NCBI GenBank assembly: GCA_900315705.1
Contig: ONAB01000029.1
Location: 1 to 32,265, forward strand
DNA: 32,265 nucleotides
Direction of reading: 5' to 3'
From: an uncultured Bacteroidales bacterium
GTDB lineage: Bacteria > Bacteroidota > Bacteroidia > Bacteroidales > WCHB1-69
Of the stretch, positions 1-7,067 are shown in pieces. A program made the position numbers and the translations under genes. Within the stretch, counting starts at the first letter, position 1, and each line of letters starts with the position of its first letter. The notes beneath the pieces were generated by a model that was given only the letters and a program-made list of their open reading frames with translations, ran no database searches and had not been told where the DNA came from.

Positions 1-24
1 GATACCCCCAAAGGAGGAAAAGAG

Positions 25-87
25 ATGAATGAAAAAATTAACAAATATGCAATGAAAAATAAGAGACGAACGGTCAACCTTATTTAG
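25..87 (+). CDS. possible 20-residue peptide ORF with strong Shine-Dalgarno
   Basis: A short frame opens at ATG 25 and closes at TAG 85-87. It is preceded by AAAGGAGG (10-17) with 7 nt to the ATG, an ideal Shine-Dalgarno. That is unusual here, since the other genes of the window show no clear Shine-Dalgarno. The product would be Lys/Asn-rich with no recognisable domain. It could equally be a chance frame or the leader of something beyond the left edge. The remaining bases to 106 hold nothing I recognise. Confidence 0.2.
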   Translation: MNEKINKYAMKNKRRTVNLI

Positions 88-106
88 GCATTGACATTAC
101 ATCCCC

Positions 107-148
107 AGTCTTAAGTCTTACGTCTCAAGTCTCAAGTCTTACTTCTTT
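107..148. repeat. heptameric repeat array, AGTCTTA family
   Basis: Five consecutive 7-nt units (AGTCTTA, AGTCTTA, CGTCTCA, AGTCTCA, AGTCTTA) run from 107 to 141, with a degenerate sixth to 148. The array contains the stop codon of the ABC ATPase (125-127), so the last residues of that protein are encoded by repeat DNA. The same unit family recurs at 9274-9315. Confidence 0.75.
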
Positions 149-904
149 CGTAACAAACCCCTCCCCCGAAATCACAAACCGCTCTGACAAATCGAAACAA
201 CTCCGTATATTTTCCGGCGACAACACCGCCTTCACCACATCGTGCTGCAAAACACTCCCCGAACGCATCAGCAGGGCGTGCGAAGCGTACTCTAACGCAA
301 TGGGAAAATCGTGCAAGATGATGACAACCAGCACATTTCGCTCTCGGTTAAGGCGCTGTAGGATGTCCATAATCTCGAACTTGTGCGCGATGTCGAGATT
401 GGAGAGGGGCTCGTCCAACAGCATTATGGGGGTCTGCTGCGCCATCGCCCGCGCTATCAGGGTGCGCTGCATCTCGCCGCCGCTCAACTCGTTGACGCTG
501 CGGTCGCGAAGATGCGACAGGTTGCACTTCTCCAACATCTCCTCCACTATCGCATCATCCTGGGAATTGGCCAGCTGCCACTGCCGCTGGTAAGGATTGC
601 GGCCCATCATCACCATATCGAAGACGGAGATGTCGAAGACCAATTCCTGCCGCTGGGGCACGTAGGCCACCTGCGTGGCCAACTCGCGCGTGGTGTAATC
701 CTTCAGCACCCGCCCGTTGACAATGACCTGCCCGCTGTTCACCGACAACAGGCCGGCAATGCACTTCAACAAAGTGGTCTTGCCCGACCCGTTGGGCCCC
801 ACAATGGCACAAAACTCACCCTCGGCAATCTGCACACTCAAATCGCAGAAAAGAGGGTATTTCCCGTAACCGAAGGTGATATGTTGCAACTCAATTTGAC
901 TCAT
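125..904 (-). CDS. ABC transporter ATP-binding protein, FecE/BtuD type
   Basis: A 259-residue nucleotide-binding subunit of the family that drives uptake of iron-siderophore, haem or cobalamin with FecCD-type permeases. Visible motifs are Walker A GPNGSGKT (36-43), Q-loop at Q84, signature LSGGE (140-144), Walker B MLLDEP (161-166) and switch His198. The protein would sit on the cytoplasmic face of the inner membrane. It starts 12 nt after the mutL stop and is probably co-transcribed with it. No permease or substrate-binding gene is adjacent within the window, so the substrate cannot be assigned. Its final codons lie in a heptameric repeat, so the C-terminus may vary between strains. Confidence 0.88.
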   Translation of the reverse strand: MSQIELQHITFGYGKYPLFCDLSVQIAEGEFCAIVGPNGSGKTTLLKCIAGLLSVNSGQVIVNGRVLKDYTTRELATQVAYVPQRQELVFDISVFDMVMMGRNPYQRQWQLANSQDDAIVEEMLEKCNLSHLRDRSVNELSGGEMQRTLIARAMAQQTPIMLLDEPLSNLDIAHKFEIMDILQRLNRERNVLVVIILHDFPIALEYASHALLMRSGSVLQHDVVKAVLSPENIRSCFDLSERFVISGEGFVTKEVRLET

Positions 905-916
905 AGTCTGTTATAA

Positions 917-2788
917 TCAGTCAAAATAGTGTTTCAGTTCTTCTGGCCCAATGATGTGGAAAACATTCTTGTTCGAGGGCGTGGTGGCCGGACACTCGCA
1001 GTTGAAGAGCTGCTGCAAAAGCGCCCGCACCTCCTCCAACGTTCTCGGGGGCTTGTAGCGCGTGCGGTTCTGGCGGGCCATACAGATGGCCATATTGCGG
1101 CGCGCATCCGCCTTGTAGAGAAACTGGTTGGTCTTGAAGGCGTCGAGGGCCTGCTCTATGAGTGTCTGCACATCGCCCTCCGAGGCCTCGTCGTTGGGCG
1201 TGCCATTGACCGCAAAATGCGTGTTGTCCATCTTCTCCAAGTCGTAGCCCAGCTTGAGGAAATCGGACCTGAGCGTGTCGGCCAAGTCAGCCTGCGCGGG
1301 CGTGAGGGTGATGGTGACGGGGAACAGGCTCTGCTGCACGCGCACCGGCGTGTGCAGCAGCGCGTCCATATAGCGGTCGTACATTATGCGCTCGTAGGCG
1401 TGCACCACATCCACCACCATCGTTTGCTCCTGCAGGCGGCAGAAGATATAACGGTTGTCGGCGACGAAAAAGTCGAACGAATCGGGCAACTCTTCCATAT
1501 TCCCTTGCGAACAGGAAACCTCCTCCATAGGCGTCTCCAGCTGTGTGCACTCGGGAGTGCTGACCTGCTCGGTCTGCATTCCCTTCAGAAACTCCTCCCA
1601 TCCGGAGGGGTTGGAACGCTGTTTCCAGGAGTCGTTGGAGAAGGAATCGAAACTTCCCTCCCTGCGGGGGCGGGACGGTACGCTGTCGAAGGGATTGTAA
1701 TTGGGGTTGATGCCCATTGAGGGGGCCACCACCTCGTGATTGGCGGGCTTGTCGGGCGGGATAAGCGCTCCCTCCACGTCAAAGTCCAGCTGAGGGGTCA
1801 GCGACATTGTGCCCAACGACTTTTTCACGGCAGCGTTGAGAAAGCCGAACATCAGCTTCTCATCCTGCAGCTTCACCTCCACCTTGGTGGGGCTCACGTT
1901 GACGTCAATGGCGGCGGGATCTATGTCGATATAAAGAAAATAGGCGGGGCGATAGCCCTGCGGTATCAGTTCCGAATAGGCGGTTTCCACCGCATAGTTG
2001 AGCAAATGGTGACGCACAAAACGGCGGTTGATGAACATATATTGCTCGCTTTTCTTCTTCTTGGCGTTCTCGGGCTTGGCAATGAAACCGGAAATCTTCA
2101 TAAAGTCGGTCTGCTGCTCCACCGGGTAAAGCTTATCCTTGAAATGGGAGCCAAAAACCGCGACGATGCGCTGGCGGAAGTTGGAGGCTTTGAGCTGCAG
2201 CATCAGTTTGCCGTTATGGAAGAATGAGAAATTCAGCTCGTGGTGGATAAGGGCCACACGGTAGAACTCTTCTTCGATGTGGGTCATCTCGACGTTGTCG
2301 GACTTGAGGAAGTTGCGGCGGGCGGGCACATTGAAGAAGAGGTTCTTGACCGAAACGGAGGTGCCGTCCTGGGTGGCGATGGCCTCGTGGGCGCGCACCT
2401 CGCCGCCCTCGATGAGTACGAGCGTGCCGGTCTCGCTCTCGGCGGGCTTGGTCTTGAGTTCCACGTGGGCGATGGCGGCGATGGAGGCCAGGGCCTCGCC
2501 GCGGAAGCCCTTGGTGGTGATGTGGAACAGATCGTCGGCGCTCCGCAGCTTGGAGGTGGCGTGCCGCTCGAAGCAAAGCCGTGCATCCTTGAAAGACATT
2601 CCCTTGCCGTTGTCGATAACCTGTATGAGGGTGCGGCCGGCATCCTTGACGATGAGCTGGATGTCGGTGGCACCGGAATCGACGGCGTTTTCCAGGAGTT
2701 CCTTGACGACCGAGGCCGGGCGCTGCACAACCTCACCGGCGGCAATCTGGTTGGCCACGGCATCGGGCAAAAGTTTGATGATATCCAT
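917..2788 (-). CDS. mutL: DNA mismatch repair protein MutL
   Basis: A 623-residue MutL, which couples mismatch recognition by MutS to strand removal. The N-terminal GHKL ATPase is intact: NQIAAGEVVQRP (13-24), ELLENAVDSGA (30-40), DNGKGM (59-64), GFRGEAL (94-100). A low-complexity linker follows (about 340-435), then the dimerisation domain. QQSLF (485-489) fits the beta-clamp binding consensus QxxLF. The endonuclease motif, usually DQHAAHERILYE, reads DVVHAYERIMYD (460-471), and the C-terminal CPHGRPT region reads CPATTPSNKN, so nuclease activity is probably lost or altered (inference). It lies between the small membrane-protein gene and the ABC ATPase on the same strand. The start codon is ATG at 2788. 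Confidence 0.95.
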   Translation of the reverse strand: MDIIKLLPDAVANQIAAGEVVQRPASVVKELLENAVDSGATDIQLIVKDAGRTLIQVIDNGKGMSFKDARLCFERHATSKLRSADDLFHITTKGFRGEALASIAAIAHVELKTKPAESETGTLVLIEGGEVRAHEAIATQDGTSVSVKNLFFNVPARRNFLKSDNVEMTHIEEEFYRVALIHHELNFSFFHNGKLMLQLKASNFRQRIVAVFGSHFKDKLYPVEQQTDFMKISGFIAKPENAKKKKSEQYMFINRRFVRHHLLNYAVETAYSELIPQGYRPAYFLYIDIDPAAIDVNVSPTKVEVKLQDEKLMFGFLNAAVKKSLGTMSLTPQLDFDVEGALIPPDKPANHEVVAPSMGINPNYNPFDSVPSRPRREGSFDSFSNDSWKQRSNPSGWEEFLKGMQTEQVSTPECTQLETPMEEVSCSQGNMEELPDSFDFFVADNRYIFCRLQEQTMVVDVVHAYERIMYDRYMDALLHTPVRVQQSLFPVTITLTPAQADLADTLRSDFLKLGYDLEKMDNTHFAVNGTPNDEASEGDVQTLIEQALDAFKTNQFLYKADARRNMAICMARQNRTRYKPPRTLEEVRALLQQLFNCECPATTPSNKNVFHIIGPEELKHYFD

Positions 2789-2799
2789 AGGTCTGGCGG

Positions 2800-2890
2800 T
2801 TGGCTGTTAGCTATTAGCTATTGGCCATTTCTAAAAGCTAAAAGCTAATGGCTAATAGCTAACGGCTAATGGCTAAAAGCTAATTGGCTA
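2800..2890. repeat. heptameric repeat array, GGCTAA/TTAGCTA family, with long inverted repeat
   Basis: Thirteen successive 7-nt units fill almost the whole gap between mutL and the small gene upstream of it. The first units are TTAGCTA-like; later ones are the opposite orientation (AAGCTAA, TGGCTAA, TAGCTAA, CGGCTAA). The orientation switch makes a 13-bp perfect inverted repeat, 2806-2818 with 2851-2863, which extends further if G-U pairs are allowed. The last unit contains the TAG stop (2888-2890) of the small gene. Confidence 0.8.
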
Positions 2891-3133
2891 TTTGAAAAAT
2901 TTGAAGAACAGGATTGCGAGGATAAGGGCGAAGAAGAGCATTGAGGCGACGGTGATCCAGGGCATACTTCCTCTGTCTTTGTCGTGGCGGCGTTTGCCGG
3001 ACCATTCGCGGTGCAGTTCTTCGGCGAAATCCCTGCGGTGGTCGCCGGTAGGTTTTTCCTCCTCGGGGGTGTAGAAACGGGGCTTGTAGTTGAACTCTCT
3101 CGGTTCGGGTTTGTTGAAATTGAACAGGGCCAT
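2888..3133 (-). CDS. small single-pass membrane protein, unknown function
   Basis: An 81-residue protein I do not recognise. The first ~57 residues are hydrophilic and charged (Pro, Lys, Arg, Glu rich); the last ~24 form one hydrophobic helix ending in Lys. That predicts a tail-anchored topology with the N-terminus probably cytoplasmic. ATG 3133 sits 22 nt after a TAnnTTTG promoter element (3163-3156). It is first in a same-strand run with mutL and the ABC ATPase, though a hairpin-forming repeat array separates it from mutL. Codon use matches its neighbours and the promoter is good, so I consider it a real gene. Confidence 0.6.
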   Translation of the reverse strand: MALFNFNKPEPREFNYKPRFYTPEEEKPTGDHRRDFAEELHREWSGKRRHDKDRGSMPWITVASMLFFALILAILFFKFFK

Positions 3134-3155
3134 AATGGTACTTTTTTAAAAGAGC

Positions 3156-3196
3156 GCAAAAGTACAAAAAAGTGTCGAACTTTTTTGTACTTTTGC
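3156..3196. promoter_or_regulatory. divergent promoter pair inside a perfect 18-bp dyad
   Basis: 3156-3173 is the exact reverse complement of 3179-3196, with a 5-nt centre. The right arm carries TACTTTTG (3188-3195) reading toward gltX, and the left arm the same element (3163-3156) reading toward the small membrane protein. Both match the Bacteroidetes -7 consensus TAnnTTTG. No convincing -33 TTG is seen at the normal spacing. The symmetry could also form a repressor operator. Confidence 0.6.
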
Positions 3197-3233
3197 AGCG
3201 TAAACCAATAAAGAAATTATCAAGTATCCATTT

Positions 3234-4748
3234 ATGAATCCAAGAGTACGTTTTGCGCCCTCTCCCACGGGCCCGCTTCATATCGGTGGCGTTCGCACCG
3301 CCTTGTATAACTATCTGTTTGCCAAGAAAAACCACGGCACTTTCCTGCTGCGCATCGAGGACACCGACCAGACGCGCTTCGTGGAGGGTGCGGAGGCTTA
3401 CATCATAGAGGCCTTCCAATGGCTCGGCATCAAGTTCGACGAGGGCGTCGGCATCGGCGGCGACTATGGCCCGTACCGCCAGTCGGAGCGCAAGGCGATG
3501 TACAAGCCTTACGCCGAGCAGCTGGTGCGCGACGGCTGGGCCTACTACGCCTTCGACACGCCCGAATCGCTGGACGCCAAGCGCAAGGAGGCCGAGGCTG
3601 CCAAGAAGACCTTCCAATATGACGCCTCCACCCGTATGGGGATGGTCAACTCGCTGACGCTGCCCGCCGAGGAGGTGGAGCGTCGCCTCGCGGCCGGAGA
3701 GCACTATGTGGTGCGCTTCAAGTATCCCGACAACATCGACATCCACGTGCACGACCTTGTGCGCGGCGAGGTGGTCATCAACTCCTCCCTGCTCGACGAC
3801 AAGGTGCTCTACAAGTCCGACGGGATGCCCACCTATCACCTGGCCAACATTGTGGATGACCACACGATGGAGATCACGCACGTCATCCGCGGCGAGGAGT
3901 GGCTGCCTTCCGCTCCGCTGCACGTGATGCTCTACAAGGCCTTCGGCTGGGAGGCGCCGCAGTTCGCCCACCTGCCCCTGCTGCTCAAACCCGACGGCAA
4001 CGGCAAACTCAGCAAACGCGACGGCGACCGCCTCGGATTCCCCGTGTTCCCCCTGCAGTGGACCGACCCCAAGAGCGGGGACATCTCTTCGGGATACCGC
4101 GAGTCGGGCTACCTGCCGGAAGCCGTCATCAATATGCTGGCCCTGCTCGGCTGGAATCCTGGCAACGACCAGGAACTGATGAGCCTGCAGGAACTCATCG
4201 ACGCCTTCTCCATCGAAAAGATCAGCAAGGCTGGCGCCAAGTTCTCCCTCGACAAGGCCAAATGGTTCAACCACGAGTACATCCAGATGAAGAGTGCCGA
4301 CGAGCTTTATCCTTATTTTGAAAAAATATTGGGAAAAAAACATATTAGCTGCAACGCAGACTATGTCAAAAACGTTATAGACTTGATTAAGGACCGGTTG
4401 AATTTCATCAACGACTTCTGGGAGCAGGCCTGCTACTTCTTCGAAGCGCCGACGGAATATGATCCGCAGGCCCTGAAGAAGAGATGGAAAGAGGGCACGG
4501 GCGCGCATCTGAAGGTCATCGACGATATGCTGATGTCGTTCCAGCCCTTCGACAAGCAGAAAGCCCAGGACACCGTGATGCAGTACATTCAGGACAACGG
4601 GCTCAATATGGGTCAGATTCTGAACAGTGTGCGCATCGCGTTGGTGGGCACGGCACGCGGCCCGGAACTCTTCACGATGATCGAGCTGATGGGAACGGAA
4701 GAGACGCACCGCCGCATCCAACGTGCCATCGAGGTTGTCAACCTGTAG
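3234..4748 (+). CDS. gltX: glutamate--tRNA ligase
   Basis: A 504-residue class I aminoacyl-tRNA synthetase that charges tRNA-Glu in the cytoplasm. The HIGH-type signature is within [11 protein letters not shown] (9-19), and the KMSKS-type motif is KLSKR (258-262), followed by DG. The C-terminal part (about 330-504) fits the anticodon-binding helical domain, and the length is normal for a bacterial GluRS. It begins at ATG 3234, 38 nt after the -7 element. It is first of a plus-strand run with the T9SS type B protein and Tex. A stretch near 4315-4350 is more AT-rich than the rest, with no sign of disruption. Confidence 0.96.
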   Translation: MNPRVRFAPSPTGPLHIGGVRTALYNYLFAKKNHGTFLLRIEDTDQTRFVEGAEAYIIEAFQWLGIKFDEGVGIGGDYGPYRQSERKAMYKPYAEQLVRDGWAYYAFDTPESLDAKRKEAEAAKKTFQYDASTRMGMVNSLTLPAEEVERRLAAGEHYVVRFKYPDNIDIHVHDLVRGEVVINSSLLDDKVLYKSDGMPTYHLANIVDDHTMEITHVIRGEEWLPSAPLHVMLYKAFGWEAPQFAHLPLLLKPDGNGKLSKRDGDRLGFPVFPLQWTDPKSGDISSGYRESGYLPEAVINMLALLGWNPGNDQELMSLQELIDAFSIEKISKAGAKFSLDKAKWFNHEYIQMKSADELYPYFEKILGKKHISCNADYVKNVIDLIKDRLNFINDFWEQACYFFEAPTEYDPQALKKRWKEGTGAHLKVIDDMLMSFQPFDKQKAQDTVMQYIQDNGLNMGQILNSVRIALVGTARGPELFTMIELMGTEETHRRIQRAIEVVNL

Positions 4749-4790
4749 TCCTTGAGCAAAAAAGGAAATATCAACAATAAAACAACGGAT

Positions 4791-7067
4791 ATGAGACTGA
4801 AACTTATATACTTGACGATAGGTTGCCTGATGTTTTGGGGAAGTCTTCGCGCCCAAAGCCTCTCCACCCAATCTGCGGCCGGGCAGAACCCCACCGTCCT
4901 GATCAACCAGCACCTTGCCGGTGACGGTGTGCTCTTATCCAATGCGAAATTCAACAACAGCACCGGCAACATCTCAACCGCTCAAATCGGCACCTTCACT
5001 TATACCGGAAACGCCTTCCCGTATCATTCCGGATTGATTATGACCACAGGCAATGTGAGCGTGGCAAATGGTCCGAACAACAGCGGTTCTTCCAGTTCGG
5101 CAGTCTCCCCCGAATATGTTGACCCACAACTTCAACCCTACGCCACGAGCACTTTACATAACTGCTCCGCCCTCGAATTCAACTTTGTGGCTTATTCCGA
5201 CACCTTTGCGTTCAACTACATCTTCGGTTCTGAGGAGTACGAAGAATACGTAAACGCTGGCTTCAACGATGTTTTCGCCTTTCTGCTGACAGGCAGGGAT
5301 CCTATTACCTTCGCGCCAAACACCACCAGAAACGTGGCCATCGTTCCCCACAGCATAACGGCGCAACACCCCACTGGAACACCCGTAACCATTGACAATG
5401 TCAACCACTTGCTAAACACCACCTATTACCATAACAACAACGGCGGTGCCGCTGTACAATACGACGGTTACACCACCAGTCTCACCGCCGAAGCCACCAT
5501 ACTCGCTTGCGAGACATACACAATGCACCTGTCCGTCGGCAACATCGGCGACAACGCATACGATTCCGGAGTGTTCTTGGAAGAGGGCAGTTTCTACAGC
5601 CCCTCCGTGCAAGTGGTGGAGGATTACCAGATTAACAATAACAGCTCCACCCAATTTGGGGACACCATCGTCCAAAACTGCCGTGAGGTGGACATTCATT
5701 TCAAATTGCCCAGGAAGGTCCTTCAAGGCCTCTATCACGCCAGCATCGATTTTATGGGCAATGCCGCTGTGGGCATCGACTATGAACTCACCTACCTCAA
5801 CGGAACCAACTGGGATATTCTGAACGAGACCAACAACGAGGTCTATTACCACGCAGACGACTCTGTCATCCTGATGCACCTTCGGATGCTGCCCTCCGCC
5901 CCCTGCGATGTGAACGTCGTCAAAGAGGTCCAACTTATAGTGACCACTATCTTTTGCGACGACTATTATTACAACGGGCATCCCGATGCCGGGCGTGTGG
6001 ACACTTTGGTCTATCATCTGAAATGCAATCCTCCTATTGAATTGGAAGACACGACTTTCAAGTATTGCCACCACGGAGATCATATTTCCGTCAATATGAC
6101 CAGCGGGGCCAACGACCTGCTCTGGCAATGGATTCCTGCCAGCGGCATCACCACTCCTAATGCCCAATCCTCCGCCGCCGATATCTCCAGCGGCAGAACC
6201 TACCAAGTCATCGCCAAGGACCGTTACGGCTGTCTGGCCGACACCGCCGATGTGGAGGTCACCATCTACAGCCAGCCGACCATCGACCTGCATATCAACC
6301 CGGAGAACGGCTGCGCCCCGCTGCCTGTCAATCTCAAGACCCTGAATATCCCCGACGATTGCGACATCATCTGGCACTTGACCCACGAGGACGGCACAGA
6401 CACCACATTCACGAGCAATCCTTTCAACGTGACGTTGGACAATCCCGGATACTACGATGTCTCCCTGTGGCTCTCCACCGCGCCGGGTTGCTCCGACTCG
6501 GTGTCGCTGCACAACGCCATCCACGTGTCCGACTACCCGCACGCTATGCTCTCCTTCTCTCCTGATGAAGCCAACAACGGCGAGATTGTCTATTTCTATG
6601 ATGAGTCCACCGGCAGCGACATCGTCTCCTACTTCTGGAGCTTCGGTGACGGCAGCACCTCCACCAGCCAGAACGCCGAGCACGCCTACCACGTCACCAC
6701 TTCCGACAATATGAATGTCCGCTTCCTCGTCACCAACGTGGACGGTTGTTCGGACGACACCACCTTCATCGTGCCCGTGGTGGATAACTTCGCCTTGTAT
6801 ATTCCCAACTCGTTCACCCCCAACAATGACAATGTGAACGATGTGTTCCAGCCCATTGCCACCGACGTGGCCTATTATCGATTGGAACTCTACGACCGGC
6901 AGGGCAACCTCTTCTTTATGACCGAGGACACTGACACGCCGTGGGACGGCACCATCAACGGCAAGCCCGCCCCCTCTGGAGTCTATGTGTGGACGATACA
7001 ATACATCCGTTATTCCAACCTTAACCAGACCCTCCTGAGAAGAGGGACCGTCACCCTTGTCCGATAA
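4791..7067 (+). CDS. T9SS type B cargo: choice-of-anchor L / PKD / gliding-motility C-terminal domain protein
   Basis: A 758-residue secreted surface protein. A signal peptide (about 1-22) ends at an Ala-Gln junction. Residues ~35-265 match the choice-of-anchor L family (conserved block NYIFGSEEYEEYV). A PKD-like domain is at about 570-665 (WSFGDGSTS), and the C-terminus (about 670-758) is the gliding-motility-associated domain (IPNSFTPNNDNVNDVF, then WDGTINGKPAPSGVYVW), the type B signal for T9SS export. I chose ATG 4791 because it starts directly at the signal peptide; an in-frame TTG at 4752 would add 13 polar residues. It lies 42 nt after gltX and its TAA abuts the ATG of tex. The ligand is unknown; an adhesin or matrix role is inferred. 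Confidence 0.85.
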   Translation: MRLKLIYLTIGCLMFWGSLRAQSLSTQSAAGQNPTVLINQHLAGDGVLLSNAKFNNSTGNISTAQIGTFTYTGNAFPYHSGLIMTTGNVSVANGPNNSGSSSSAVSPEYVDPQLQPYATSTLHNCSALEFNFVAYSDTFAFNYIFGSEEYEEYVNAGFNDVFAFLLTGRDPITFAPNTTRNVAIVPHSITAQHPTGTPVTIDNVNHLLNTTYYHNNNGGAAVQYDGYTTSLTAEATILACETYTMHLSVGNIGDNAYDSGVFLEEGSFYSPSVQVVEDYQINNNSSTQFGDTIVQNCREVDIHFKLPRKVLQGLYHASIDFMGNAAVGIDYELTYLNGTNWDILNETNNEVYYHADDSVILMHLRMLPSAPCDVNVVKEVQLIVTTIFCDDYYYNGHPDAGRVDTLVYHLKCNPPIELEDTTFKYCHHGDHISVNMTSGANDLLWQWIPASGITTPNAQSSAADISSGRTYQVIAKDRYGCLADTADVEVTIYSQPTIDLHINPENGCAPLPVNLKTLNIPDDCDIIWHLTHEDGTDTTFTSNPFNVTLDNPGYYDVSLWLSTAPGCSDSVSLHNAIHVSDYPHAMLSFSPDEANNGEIVYFYDESTGSDIVSYFWSFGDGSTSTSQNAEHAYHVTTSDNMNVRFLVTNVDGCSDDTTFIVPVVDNFALYIPNSFTPNNDNVNDVFQPIATDVAYYRLELYDRQGNLFFMTEDTDTPWDGTINGKPAPSGVYVWTIQYIRYSNLNQTLLRRGTVTLVR

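Noticed and set aside
100-148. CRISPR-like array
   Set aside because: Units are 7 nt with no spacers; the same holds for the other three arrays.
2880-4913. 677-residue minus-strand frame opposite gltX
   Set aside because: Antisense shadow: gltX is unmistakable on the plus strand, and GC-rich codon bias removes stop codons from the opposite frame.
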